Origin: an uncultured Gemmatimonadota bacterium
GTDB taxonomy: Bacteria; Gemmatimonadota; Gemmatimonadetes; Longimicrobiales; Longimicrobiaceae
Assembly: GCA_902805735.1 (NCBI GenBank)
Contig: CADCTW010000218.1
Coordinates: 1 to 34,737, forward strand
Length of the DNA: 34,737 nt
Reading direction: 5' to 3'
Under the pieces are notes generated by a model. That model made no database searches. It was not told the origin of the DNA and worked only from the letters and a program-made list of their open reading frames with translations. The position numbers and the translations under genes were made by a program. Position 1 is the stretch's first letter. Every line of letters starts with the position of its first letter. Positions 23,893-31,748 of the stretch are shown piece by piece.

Positions 23893-23954
23893 TCACACGG
23901 AGGCACAGAGGCACAGAGACGAGTTCTTCTCTGTGCCTCTGTGCCTCTGTGTGA
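23893..23954. repeat. CACAGAG-octamer inverted repeat, copy 8 (27-bp arms, one mismatch)
   Basis: Arms 23893-23919 and 23928-23954 pair except for one A-to-G change in the first octamer (ACACGGAG). Middle octamers are G-type in both arms. The loop holds GAGTTC. It begins 5 nt after the peptidase stop and ends 30 nt before the methyltransferase start. Confidence 0.95.
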
Positions 23955-23984
23955 TAAAATGCCGTTCCTCTAACTTCCCGGAGC

Positions 23985-24800
23985 ATGGCCGAAGAACGCG
24001 AGTACGTGCTGGGCACGGGCGACGACGAGCTGGCGCGGCTGGGGTTCCAGCACGCGGTGTGGGGCGGATACGCGGCGGAGGCGTGGGAGGCGGCCGGGTT
24101 CGGGCCGGGGCAGCGCATCCTGGACGTGGGATGCGGGCCGGGCTACGCCTCGTTCGACCTGGCGCGGCTGGTGGGGCGCGCCGGGCACGTGCACGGCATC
24201 GACCTGTCCGCCCGCTTCATCGGGCACCTGCGGGGAGCGATCGAGGCGCGCGGCGTCGGCAACATGAGCGCCGAGGTGGGCGACCTGGTGACGGCCGGGC
24301 TCGCGGCAGACAGCTTCGACGGAGCGTACGCGCGCTGGGTGCTCTGCTTCGTCCCCGATCCGGAGGCGGCGGTGCGGGCGGTGGCGCGGGCGCTGCGCCC
24401 CGGCGGCGCCTTCGTGGTGCAGGACTACTCCCAGTACAGCGCCGTGCAGATCGCTCCCGAGCACCCGTCGTTCCACCGCGCCGTCGCCGCGGTGGTGGAG
24501 GCGTGGCGGGGGCGCGGCGGCGATCCGCACGTGGGCGCGGCCCTCCCGGCCATGATGGAGCGCTGCGGGCTGGAGGTGACGCGCATCCGCCCCATCTCGC
24601 GCGTGGGGCGGCCGGGTACGGCGATGTGGAAGTGGCCGCGCACCTTCTTCGACAACTTCCTCCCCGGGCTGGTGGAGGGTGGCCTGCTGGGCGCGGAGGA
24701 GCTGGCGGAGTTCGATGCGCGCTGGGCGGAATGGGAGCGCCTCCCCGGCGCCTTCTTCGTGTCGCCTCCCATGCTGGAGGTGGTCGGGACCAAGCGGTAG
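23985..24800 (+). CDS. Class I SAM-dependent methyltransferase
   Basis: A 271-aa cytosolic methyltransferase. Motif I is ILDVGCGPGYAS (residues about 45-56), the motif II acidic residue lies in VHGIDLSARFI, then SFDGAYARWVLCFVPDPEAA and LRPGGAFVVQDYSQY (motifs III-IV). The C-terminal part (MWKWPRTFFDNFLPGLVEGG) resembles UbiE/small-molecule methyltransferases. The substrate cannot be deduced, and no biosynthetic genes adjoin. Confidence 0.85.
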   Translation: MAEEREYVLGTGDDELARLGFQHAVWGGYAAEAWEAAGFGPGQRILDVGCGPGYASFDLARLVGRAGHVHGIDLSARFIGHLRGAIEARGVGNMSAEVGDLVTAGLAADSFDGAYARWVLCFVPDPEAAVRAVARALRPGGAFVVQDYSQYSAVQIAPEHPSFHRAVAAVVEAWRGRGGDPHVGAALPAMMERCGLEVTRIRPISRVGRPGTAMWKWPRTFFDNFLPGLVEGGLLGAEELAEFDARWAEWERLPGAFFVSPPMLEVVGTKR

Positions 24801-24864
24801 TGGCCCGTGTCGTGCAAAGCACGCGGCCCGATCGCGCAGCCAACCCAACGCGGAGGATGCAGTT

Positions 24865-25104
24865 ATGGCGAGTCTTTCCCGGAAGATCCTGTGGGCGGTG
24901 GTCGGCACCGCCGCGTCCAAGGCGGTGCGGAAGCGCACCCGCAAGGCCATGCACACCGAGTACGGCGCCCCGCGCCTGCCGTACCCCGTGCGGCGCCGCA
25001 GCGGCCTGGGCACGGCCATCCTGCTCGCCGCGGGCACGGGGGCGCTGATGGCGCTGGCGGACGTGCTCAACGAGCAGGGCAAGGACGCCGCCCGCGCCCG
25101 ATGA
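24865..25104 (+). CDS. Small basic single-span membrane protein
   Basis: A 79-aa protein from ATG 24865 with GGAGG 8 nt upstream (24852-24856), which decides this start over the longer frame. The N-terminal part is amphipathic and basic (SRKILWAVVGTAASKAVRKR), the centre basic (YPVRRRSGLG), and one hydrophobic segment follows (TAILLAAGTGALMALADVL). Function unknown. Its strong ribosome site argues for real translation. Confidence 0.7.
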   Translation: MASLSRKILWAVVGTAASKAVRKRTRKAMHTEYGAPRLPYPVRRRSGLGTAILLAAGTGALMALADVLNEQGKDAARAR

Positions 25105-25105
25105 A

Positions 25106-25155
25106 CCACGGGCACGGAGGCGCGGAGATGAGGCCGTCTCCGCGCCTCCGCGTGG
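25106..25155. repeat. GC-rich variant of the octamer inverted repeat, copy 9
   Basis: The left arm CACGGAGGCGCGGAGA (25113-25128) pairs with TCTCCGCGCCTCCG... (25137-25154). It keeps the octamer spacing, but A is replaced by G at the central position (CACGGAG, CGCGGAG). It begins right after a stop codon and ends 13 nt before dtd. Confidence 0.8.
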
Positions 25156-25167
25156 CCCTGTAGGCGG

Positions 25168-25605
25168 ATGCGGATCGTTCTCCAGCGCGTCTCCCGCGCA
25201 CGCGTGACCGTGGAGGGGCGCGTGACGGGCGAGATCGGGCGCGGGCTCCTCCTCCTGGCCGGCTTCACCGAGGGCGACGGCGAGGAGGCGCTCGCGTGGA
25301 TGGCGGACAAGGTGGTGGGGCTGCGCATCTTCCCCGACGCGGAGGGGAAGATGAACCTCGCGCTCGCCGAGGCGGGCGGGGCGCTCCTGGTGGTGTCGCA
25401 GTTCACGCTGTACGGCGACGCGCGCAAGGGGCGCCGTCCCTCCTTCGTGGAGGCCGCGCGCCCGGAAGTGGCGATCCCGCTGTACGAGCGCTTCCTGGCC
25501 CTCCTGCGCGCCACCGGCCGCCCGGTGCAGACCGGCGAGTTCGGCGCCATCATGGAGGTGGAGCTCGTCAACGACGGCCCCGTGACCCTCGTCCTCGAAC
25601 GCTGA
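25168..25605 (+). CDS. dtd: D-aminoacyl-tRNA deacylase
   Basis: A 145-aa cytosolic proofreading enzyme that removes D-amino acids (and glycine) from mischarged tRNAs. The N terminus [17 protein letters not shown], the [17 protein letters not shown] segment and the C-terminal [10 protein letters not shown] (the Gly-cisPro motif) are diagnostic. The length is exactly that of the family. It is followed 4 nt later by maf, with which it probably forms an operon. Confidence 0.96.
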   Translation: MRIVLQRVSRARVTVEGRVTGEIGRGLLLLAGFTEGDGEEALAWMADKVVGLRIFPDAEGKMNLALAEAGGALLVVSQFTLYGDARKGRRPSFVEAARPEVAIPLYERFLALLRATGRPVQTGEFGAIMEVELVNDGPVTLVLER

Positions 25606-25609
25606 CCCG

Positions 25610-26209
25610 ATGAGCGCGCCCCGTATCGTCCTCGCCTCCCAGTCCCCCCGCCGCGCCGAGCTGATCGGCCGCCTGGGGCTGGCCTTCGACACCATCCCGG
25701 CCGACCTGGACGAGAGCTACATGCCGGGCGAGACGCCGCCCGAGCACGCCGAGCGGCTGGCCCGCGACAAGGCGCTGGCCATCGCCGCCGCGCACGAGGA
25801 CGCGCTGGTGGTGGGCTCGGACACCATCGTGGTGGTGGATGGCGACGTGCTGGGCAAGCCGCGCGACCGCGCGCAGGCCGTGGAGATGCTCACCCGCCTC
25901 GCCGGCCGGGAGCACGAGGTGTGCACCGGCATCGCCGTGGTGCAGCGCGGGCGGGTGGAGAGCGGGCTGGAGCGCGTCCGCGTGCGCTTCCGCGCGCTGG
26001 ACCGCCGCGCCTGCGAGGAGTACGTCGCCACCGGCGAGCCCATGGACAAGGCGGGCGCGTACGGCATCCAGGGCTTCGGCTCGGCCCTCGTGGAGGGGAT
26101 CGACGGCGATTACTTCGCGGTGATGGGTCTCCCCGTGGTCCGCATGCTGGCGCTGTTCGAGCGCTTCGGCTGGCGCTACGCCTTCGGAGAGCTGCGCCGC
26201 GCGGATTGA
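25610..26209 (+). CDS. maf: Maf-family nucleoside triphosphate pyrophosphatase
   Basis: A 199-aa enzyme that hydrolyses dTTP/UTP or modified nucleotides to the monophosphate (house-cleaning). Family marks: IVLASQSPRRAELIGRLGL at the N terminus (Ser-x-Ser-x-Arg-Arg), LVVGSDTIVVVDG, LGKPRDRAQAVEML, HEVCTGIAVV, and KAGAYGIQGFGSALVEGIDG. The subfamily (dTTP/UTP versus m7GTP) is best read as YhdE-like because of the GAYGIQG...IDGDY block. Its stop TGA shares one base with the next ATG. Confidence 0.94.
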   Translation: MSAPRIVLASQSPRRAELIGRLGLAFDTIPADLDESYMPGETPPEHAERLARDKALAIAAAHEDALVVGSDTIVVVDGDVLGKPRDRAQAVEMLTRLAGREHEVCTGIAVVQRGRVESGLERVRVRFRALDRRACEEYVATGEPMDKAGAYGIQGFGSALVEGIDGDYFAVMGLPVVRMLALFERFGWRYAFGELRRAD

Positions 26210-27126
26210 TGGAGCGCCTGGACGCGCTGGCCGCCCGCCTGGACGCGCTCTTCGCGGCCGGCTCTCCGGACCCCGATCCCGGCTTCTCCCGCTTCGTCCC
26301 CATGGTGTACGACGCCATCGGATTCGACTGGCGGCGCCGCTTCGAGCCGGCCTTCGTCCAGCGCTTCAACGGGCTGATGGTGCGCGGGGCGGATGGCGTG
26401 AACGCGGTGTTCTGCGCCGCCTTCCCGTCCGCCGGGGTGCTGGAGGACTTCGTGCGCGCCGCGTCGCCCGGCGATCTCCTCTTCTGCCATCACCCCATCG
26501 ACCTGCGCTCCGGCGACCCGCGAGGCGCCATGGGCGCGGGGTTCGTCCCCATCGGGCCAGCCACGCTGGACCTGCTGGCGGAGCGGAATCTTTCCCTTTA
26601 CGCCTGCCACGCGCCCATGGACACGGCCCGCGGCGAGATCGGCACGACGACCGCGATGGCGGAGGCGCTCGGCCTGGTGCCGGAGGCGGACTTCTTCCCG
26701 TACGGCAACGGGTTTGCGGGAGTGGTCTGCCCGGCCCCGCCGCGCTCCACGGACGAGTGGGAGGCCGCGCTCCTGCGCCTCTTCGGCATCCCTTACGTGG
26801 ACCGCGCCGGACCCGATCACCCGGGCATCGAGCGTGTCGCGGTGGTGCCCGGGGGCGGCAATTCGGTGGATGCCTATCGCGAGGCGGAGGCGCTCGGCGC
26901 GCGGGCCTACGTCACCGGCGAGATCCGCTCGTACGTGGACAACGAGTTCGGCGCGCAGAATCGCGCGGAGGTCGATGCGTATCTCGCCACGGGCACGATG
27001 TCGCTGCTGGGCGTGTCGCACGTGGCGTCGGAGGAGCGGGTGATGGAGCGGCGGATGGTGCCCTGGCTGCGCCGCAACTGCGCGGTGGAAGCTCACTTCG
27101 TGGCGGAGCGGACCCCGTGGCGCTGA
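26209..27126 (+). CDS. Nif3-like dinuclear metal-centre protein
   Basis: A 305-aa member of the Nif3/GTP cyclohydrolase I type 2-like family, which forms toroidal hexamers with a two-metal site. Seen: GDLLFCHHPID (paired His ligands), LYACHAPMDTARGEIGTTTA (His and Asp), RVAVVPGGGNSVDAY and RAYVTGEIRSY (Glu), and a late SHVASE (His/Glu). The order matches the family. The exact reaction is unknown for most members. ATG 26209 overlaps the maf stop by one base, so coupling is likely. The C terminus overlaps the next gene's GTG. Confidence 0.87.
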   Translation: MERLDALAARLDALFAAGSPDPDPGFSRFVPMVYDAIGFDWRRRFEPAFVQRFNGLMVRGADGVNAVFCAAFPSAGVLEDFVRAASPGDLLFCHHPIDLRSGDPRGAMGAGFVPIGPATLDLLAERNLSLYACHAPMDTARGEIGTTTAMAEALGLVPEADFFPYGNGFAGVVCPAPPRSTDEWEAALLRLFGIPYVDRAGPDHPGIERVAVVPGGGNSVDAYREAEALGARAYVTGEIRSYVDNEFGAQNRAEVDAYLATGTMSLLGVSHVASEERVMERRMVPWLRRNCAVEAHFVAERTPWR

Positions 27127-27470
27127 GCTCTCCTGCGTGCGCGCGCGGCGCCGGCCCGGAGCGCTTCCCGTGCCCCTGCTGCGGGCACCTGGTGTTCGGC
27201 GAGGGGCCGGGCTCGCACCAGATCTGCCCCGTCTGCTTCTGGGAAGACGACGCGGGGTAGCTCGAGTTCCCGACCCGGACGGGCGCCAACCGCACCACGC
27301 TGGCCGATGCGCAGCGCACCTTCGCCGCCACCGGCGCCTGCGAGGAACGCCTGACCGGCTTCGTGCGCCCGCCCGCCGCCGACGAGCCGCGCGACCCGCA
27401 CTGGCGCCCCATCGACCCGGCGCGCGACCACTTCCCGCCCACCGATGGCGCCCCTCTACGGGACGCGTGA
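27117..27470 (+). pseudogene. CPCC-type zinc-ribbon gene interrupted by an amber codon
   Basis: Starting at GTG 27117 the frame encodes FPCPCCGHLVFGEGPG, SHQICPVCFWEDDAG, then TAG (27258-27260, codon 48). The same frame continues as LEFPTRTGANRTTLADAQRT and ends at TGA 27468-27470. Together the parts give the layout of the small cysteine-rich CPCC family ('CPCC...CP.CFWEDD.Q...GAN..SL.EA'), where a Gln is usual at about the interrupted position. A CAG-to-TAG change is the simplest explanation. Either the gene is newly inactivated, or the site is a sequencing error or a read-through stop. The flanking frame has no other lesions. Confidence 0.75.
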
Positions 27471-27729
27471 GATGGCGGAGCGCGTTTAAAACACGCGCGA
27501 TAAATCGCGCGTCTACGTACGGATTTGTGGGAATCGCCTCCTCCCCCAGCTGTTTGGGGGAGGAGGTCGGGAGGTGAGGGCCGCCTTCGTCGCGCGGACA
27601 CGGAGGATGCGCCCCCTCTCCCGCGCGGTTTGCGGGGGAGGGGGACGGGGGGCGGGGGGCTCGCCGCACCGGCCCCGTGGAAATCACACGAACCTGTTTC
27701 TGCAACCACACACTCACCCCGGCGTCCGC
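27471..27729. other. Intergenic region with three strong hairpins before glpK
   Basis: No gene is supported. It holds ACGCGCGAT-AA-ATCGCGCGT (27493-27512), a 12-bp stem CCTCCTCCCCCA / TGGGGGAGGAGG (27537-27566), and CCCCCTCTCCCGC / GCGGGGGAGGGGG (27612-27644, one G-T pair). No clear -35/-10 for glpK was found. Confidence 0.7.
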
Positions 27730-29220
27730 ATGATTCTGGCGATCGACGAAGGAACCACCGGCGTCACGTGCCTGGTGATCGATGTGGACGGTCGGGTGCG
27801 GGGGAGGGCGTACAGCGAGTTCGGCCAGCACTTTCCGCGGCCGGGGTGGGTGGAGCACGACGCGGAGGAGATCTGGGAAACCACCCGCCGCGTGGCCGGG
27901 GCCGCCGTCGCTGACGCCGGGATCGCGATGGAGGGGCTGGCCGGGATCGGCATCACCAACCAGCGCGAGACCATCGTCCTCTGGGACCGAGCCACCGGGC
28001 GCCCGCTGCACCGCGCGCTGGTCTGGCAGGACGGCCGCACCGCGGAGGTGTGCCGCGCGCTCAAAGCCGCCGGACACGAGGAGGAGGTCCGCGCCCGCAC
28101 GGGGCTGGTGATCGACCCCTACTTCAGCGGCACCAAGCTGGCGTGGCTGCTGGACCACGTGCCCGACGGGCGCCGCCGGGCCGAAGCCGGGGAGCTGGCG
28201 GCGGGCACCATCGACAGCTGGCTGGTTTGGAAGCTGACCGGCGGCCGCGAGCACCTGACCGACCCCACCAACGCGTCGCGCACGCTGCTGTACGGCCTGG
28301 ACGCCGGCGCGTGGGATCCGGCCATGCTCGAGCTGTTCGGCGTCCCGGCCGCGGTGCTGCCGCGGGTGCGCGCCTCCAGCGAGGTGTACGGCGCCACCTC
28401 GGGGGACGCGCTGGGCGCCGAGGTCCCGGTGGCGGGGATCGCGGGGGACCAGCAGGCGGCGCTGTACGGGCACGGGTGCTGGACGGCGGGGGCGGGGAAG
28501 AACACCTACGGGACGGGTGCCTTCCTCCTGGTGCACACGGGCCTCGAGCGCGTCGCGTCGCGGCACGGGATGCTCACCACCGCCGCCTGCGGGCCGCGGG
28601 GCGAGCGGGCGTTCGCGCTGGAGGGCTCCATCTTCATCGCGGGCGCGGCCGTGCAGTGGCTGCGCAACGGGCTGGGGATCGTGGAGCAGGCGGACGAGAC
28701 GGACGCCATGGCGCGCTCGCTGGAATCCAACGACGGCGTCTACTTCGTCCCCGCCTTCACGGGGCTAGGCGCGCCGCACTGGGAGCCGCGGGCGCGCGGC
28801 ACGCTGTTCGGGCTCACGCGCGGGAGCACGCGGGCGAACCTGGCCCGCGCCGCGCTTGAGGCCATGGCCTATTCCACCGCCGACGTGGTGGAGGCGATGC
28901 AGGCCGATGCCTCCGTCACCCTCCCCGAACTGCGGGTGGACGGCGGCGCGACGGCCAACGACTGGCTGATGCAGTTCCAGGCGGACGTGCTGGGGGTGCC
29001 GGTGCGGCGCCCCGCGGTGGTGGAGGTGACGGCGCGTGGGGCGGCGGGGCTGGCGGGGCTGGCGACGGGGGTGTGGGGCACGCCGGAGGAGTTCCACGCG
29101 GCGCGCCCGGACGAGACGGTCTTCACCCCCGCCGCGGACCACGCCGCGCGCGGGGACTGGCAGCGCGGGTGGCGGCGGGCGGTGGCCGCGGCGCGCGCAT
29201 GGGCAACCGAGGAGCCATGA
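27730..29220 (+). CDS. glpK: Glycerol kinase
   Basis: A 496-aa FGGY-family kinase phosphorylating glycerol to glycerol-3-phosphate. The N-terminal phosphate loop is LAIDEGTTGVTCLVID (Glu-Gly-Thr-Thr, where Gln-Gly-Thr-Thr-Ser is more usual). GITNQRETIVLWD holds the Arg-Glu glycerol contacts, VWQDGRT and GIAGDQQAALYGHGC carry the Asp-Gln active-site pair, and NTYGTGAF, GLGAPHWEPRARG and LRVDGGATANDWLMQFQAD complete the two-domain fold. I chose ATG 27730 because the family begins at this strand. No glpF or glpD adjoins. Its stop overlaps the next start (ATGA). Confidence 0.94.
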   Translation: MILAIDEGTTGVTCLVIDVDGRVRGRAYSEFGQHFPRPGWVEHDAEEIWETTRRVAGAAVADAGIAMEGLAGIGITNQRETIVLWDRATGRPLHRALVWQDGRTAEVCRALKAAGHEEEVRARTGLVIDPYFSGTKLAWLLDHVPDGRRRAEAGELAAGTIDSWLVWKLTGGREHLTDPTNASRTLLYGLDAGAWDPAMLELFGVPAAVLPRVRASSEVYGATSGDALGAEVPVAGIAGDQQAALYGHGCWTAGAGKNTYGTGAFLLVHTGLERVASRHGMLTTAACGPRGERAFALEGSIFIAGAAVQWLRNGLGIVEQADETDAMARSLESNDGVYFVPAFTGLGAPHWEPRARGTLFGLTRGSTRANLARAALEAMAYSTADVVEAMQADASVTLPELRVDGGATANDWLMQFQADVLGVPVRRPAVVEVTARGAAGLAGLATGVWGTPEEFHAARPDETVFTPAADHAARGDWQRGWRRAVAAARAWATEEP

Positions 29221-29573
29221 ACGAGCTGATCCTGTGCCTGTGCCTTTCCTTCGGCACGGGCCCCAACCGCCCCGCGGACCGCTTCTTCGCCGAAGACAAG
29301 CTGAAGCACTTCGCGGTTTCCTTCGCCTTCACCAGCCTGGCCTCCAGCGGCGCCCGCGCCACGGGGATGGGCCGCGGCCCCTCGCTGGCCTTCGGCGCCA
29401 CCACGGGGATGGCGATCGGCGTGGGCAAGGAGATCCGCGACCTGCGCGCCTCCCGCGCCCGGGCCGCCGCCGGCGACACCACCGCCGAGGGAAGCAGCGC
29501 CTCCATGCTGGACCTGGCCTGGGACGCCATCGGCGTGGGCGCCGCCACCATCCTCGTCGCCCAGTCCAGGTAA
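29217..29573 (+). CDS. YfiM-like small exported or membrane protein
   Basis: A 118-aa protein from ATG 29217, overlapping the glpK stop by 4 nt. The N terminus NELILCLCLSFGTG is hydrophobic and could be a signal or a weak lipobox (LCLC). The segment DRFFAEDKLKHFAVSFAFTS resembles the DK-x-x-HF motif of YfiM/DUF2279-type envelope proteins. Glycine-rich helices follow (LAFGATTGMAIGVGKEIRD) and a last hydrophobic stretch (DLAWDAIGVGAATILVAQ). Function unknown. It ends 5 nt before repeat copy 10. Confidence 0.65.
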   Translation: MNELILCLCLSFGTGPNRPADRFFAEDKLKHFAVSFAFTSLASSGARATGMGRGPSLAFGATTGMAIGVGKEIRDLRASRARAAAGDTTAEGSSASMLDLAWDAIGVGAATILVAQSR

Positions 29574-29578
29574 TTGAA

Positions 29579-29647
29579 TCACACAGAGACACAGAGGCAC
29601 AGAGAAAGAATGCTTTTCTCTGTGCCTCTGTGTCTCTGTGTGAGCCC
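29579..29647. repeat. CACAGAG-octamer inverted repeat, copy 10 (perfect, 29-bp arms)
   Basis: Arms 29579-29607 and 29615-29643 are exact reverse complements around GAATGCT. The loop is nearly the reverse complement of copy 1's AGCATC loop. It lies between convergent stops (5 nt and about 10 nt away). Confidence 0.97.
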
Positions 29648-29657
29648 GCTTTTTTCT

Positions 29658-31463
29658 TTACGCGGCCCCGAGCTTCTGCCGGTTGTCCACGATCTTGGCG
29701 TCGCGGCGGGCGCTCTCCAGCCAGCGCTGCACGGTGCCCTGCTGGAGCTGGTAGCTCACCGAGGCGCGCTGCTGCTCCTTCTGCGCTTCCCACGTCTTGC
29801 GGTCCGCGGGGACGCGCTGCGTGGGGCGGACGATGAAGAGGCCGGTGGTCGTCTCCACCACGTTGCTCACCTGGCCCACCGGGGTGCCAAAGGCGGCGCC
29901 GATGGCGGCGTTGGCCTGGCCGAGCGCCGGGTTGGGCTCCACGCGGGTGAAGGGGCCGGTCACGGCCACCGCCAGCCCGCGCGCCGCCGCCACCTGCTGC
30001 AGCGTGCGGCCGGCGCGCACCTCCTGCACCATCTTCAGCCCCGCGGCCTTCGCCTGGGCCCGCTTCTTCTGCAGCACCAGTTCGCGGCGCACCTCGGGAG
30101 TGGCCTCGGCCAGCGACATCCGCCCCTTGGGCTGGTAGCTCTCCAACTGTACCAGGAAGACGGCGTTCTCGTTCTCGAAGGTGTCGCTGATGGGCTTCTT
30201 CGCGGCGCCCCCGTCCTGGGCCGCGCCCTGGGCCCAGTCCAGCGCCTCCAGCGCCGGGCCCACGCCGGGGATGGCCGGCAGGTTGTCGCTGACGGTGATG
30301 CCGCGGCGCAGCGTGGCGCCCACGGCGCGCGAGGCCAGCTCCACCCCGTTGCGCTCCGACAGGTCGCTGAGCGAGTCCGAGCGGGCGTCCAGCTTGGCCA
30401 GCTCCTCGTCGGACTTGCCGATGGGGAGCAGGATGTGGCGCGCCTTCACCTGGTCGCCCGTGCGCTCCTGCACCTGGATCAGGTGCAGGCCGAACTGCGT
30501 TTCCACCGGCTGCGAGATCTCGTTGACGGGGAGCGAGAAGGCCACCGAGTCGAACGCGCCCACCATCTGGCCGCGGCCAAAGGTGCCCAGGTCGCCGCCC
30601 GTCTGGGCGCTCCCCGGGTCCTTGCTCTCCCGGCGCGCCACCTCGGCGAAGTCCGCGCCGCCCACGATCTCCTGCCGGATCTGCTGCGCGCGCACCAGCG
30701 CCGCCTGCCGGTCCGCGGGGGTCACCGTCTTGGCGAGGTACGCCACCGTGAACCGGGCCGTGCGCGGACGCTCGAAGCGCTTCGGGTGGCTCTCGTAGTA
30801 CTCGCTCACCTCGGCGTCGCTCACGTTCACCTGGCCGGGGGCCAGGCGCGACAGGTCCAGCGACACGTACTCCACCGTGGCGCGCTCGTTCTGGTCCTGG
30901 TACGAGCGCCACAGCTCCGCGTCGGTCACCCGCGCGCCGGCGGCGAGCTGGCGCTGGAGCTTCTGGCGCGGCAGCGCGTCGCGGTAGTAGCCCTCCAGCT
31001 CGCCCAGGATCTCGTCCGTGGCCTGCGGGCCGGCGATGAACGCCTGGTACTTGCGGATGTCGAACTGGCCGTTCGTCTGGAAGATCTCCTGCTGCGCCAG
31101 CTGCGGGTGCGGGAAGTTCTTCGCGGCGAAGACGATCTCCTCGTTGGTCACCCCGATGCGGCGGCGCTCCATCTCCTGGCGCACCAGGATGTCCGTGACG
31201 AGCTGGTTCCACGCGCGCTCGCGGATCTCGCGCTGCTGCTCGGGCGTGACGCGCTGGCCGGCCTGCTGCGCCTGCTGCGTCATCGACTCCACCGCGTTCT
31301 GGTACGCCAGGAGGGTGATCGGCTCTCCGTTGACGCTCCCCAGGTCCCGCGGGGTCGTCTGCGCGGTCTCGGCGACGATGCCGTACACCATGAAGAGGAG
31401 GAAGAACACGACCGTCGGAAGGATGATGAACTTCCCGGCCTTGCTGCGGATGAACTCCATCAT
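29658..31463 (-). CDS. PpiD/SurA-like periplasmic peptidyl-prolyl isomerase/chaperone
   Basis: A 601-aa membrane-anchored folding factor starting at ATG 31463. The N terminus MMEFIRSKAGKFIILPTVV with one transmembrane segment (KFIILPTVVFFLLFMVYGIV) is PpiD-like. A SurA_N-type helical domain follows (GSVNGEPITLLAYQNAVE, VTDILVRQEMERRRIGVTNE). A parvulin rotamase domain lies at about residues 235-340 (FAEVARRESKDPGSAQTGGD, LGTFGRGQMV, VETQFGLHLIQVQER). A second, incomplete parvulin-like start (VKARHILLPIG) and a long helical C-terminal region follow. It should assist folding of exported proteins. The frame stays open far upstream to 33761, but that part is antisense shadow. Confidence 0.9.
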   Translation of the reverse strand: MMEFIRSKAGKFIILPTVVFFLLFMVYGIVAETAQTTPRDLGSVNGEPITLLAYQNAVESMTQQAQQAGQRVTPEQQREIRERAWNQLVTDILVRQEMERRRIGVTNEEIVFAAKNFPHPQLAQQEIFQTNGQFDIRKYQAFIAGPQATDEILGELEGYYRDALPRQKLQRQLAAGARVTDAELWRSYQDQNERATVEYVSLDLSRLAPGQVNVSDAEVSEYYESHPKRFERPRTARFTVAYLAKTVTPADRQAALVRAQQIRQEIVGGADFAEVARRESKDPGSAQTGGDLGTFGRGQMVGAFDSVAFSLPVNEISQPVETQFGLHLIQVQERTGDQVKARHILLPIGKSDEELAKLDARSDSLSDLSERNGVELASRAVGATLRRGITVSDNLPAIPGVGPALEALDWAQGAAQDGGAAKKPISDTFENENAVFLVQLESYQPKGRMSLAEATPEVRRELVLQKKRAQAKAAGLKMVQEVRAGRTLQQVAAARGLAVAVTGPFTRVEPNPALGQANAAIGAAFGTPVGQVSNVVETTTGLFIVRPTQRVPADRKTWEAQKEQQRASVSYQLQQGTVQRWLESARRDAKIVDNRQKLGAA

Positions 31464-31631
31464 GTGGGCGTCAAACTCCGGAAGAGCACCGCGGAGCCGC
31501 GGCGTGCTGGTGGTGTGGAAGCGTGGGCGCGGCCCGCCGGATCGGCGAAAGTGAAGGCCGCAAAGATACTTACCCCGGCCATTCGCCGCAACCCGTGCCG
31601 CGCGTGCGGGGCGGGGATGGAACGCCTCCTC

Positions 31632-31651
31632 CGTATCTCCGTGCCTCCGTG
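31632..31651. repeat. GC-variant octamer repeat, copy 11 (single arm)
   Basis: ATCTCCGTGCCTCCGTGTGA is the right-arm type with two A-to-G (here T-to-C) changes per octamer, like copy 9 but alone. It is the only copy not near a gene 3' end. Confidence 0.65.
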
Positions 31652-31667
31652 TGAGGCTTCTCTGCCG

Positions 31668-31697
31668 TTGACACCATCGTCCGGCGCGGCTTAACTT
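31668..31697 (+). promoter_or_regulatory. Candidate promoter for the long TPR gene
   Basis: TTGACA (31668-31673), 18-nt spacer, TAACTT (31692-31697), 52 nt before ATG 31749. It is nearly the same as the tRNA-cluster promoter at 9278. Confidence 0.55.
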
Positions 31698-31748
31698 GCG
31701 TCTCCTGTCCCCCAATCTGCCGCGCCACCCTCCCAGGCACGAAACGCC

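Larger units (their letters stand above)
31464..31748. other. Divergent intergenic region of the PpiD-like and TPR genes
   Basis: 285 bp with no gene. It contains the reverse-strand ribosome site (GGAG, about 12 nt from the PpiD-like start), a half repeat at 31632-31651 and a candidate promoter for the TPR gene. Confidence 0.6.

Noticed and set aside
27258..27260. TAG in the CPCC gene as pyrrolysine
   Set aside because: No pyl genes or insertion context are visible, and family members carry an ordinary residue here. A point mutation is simpler.
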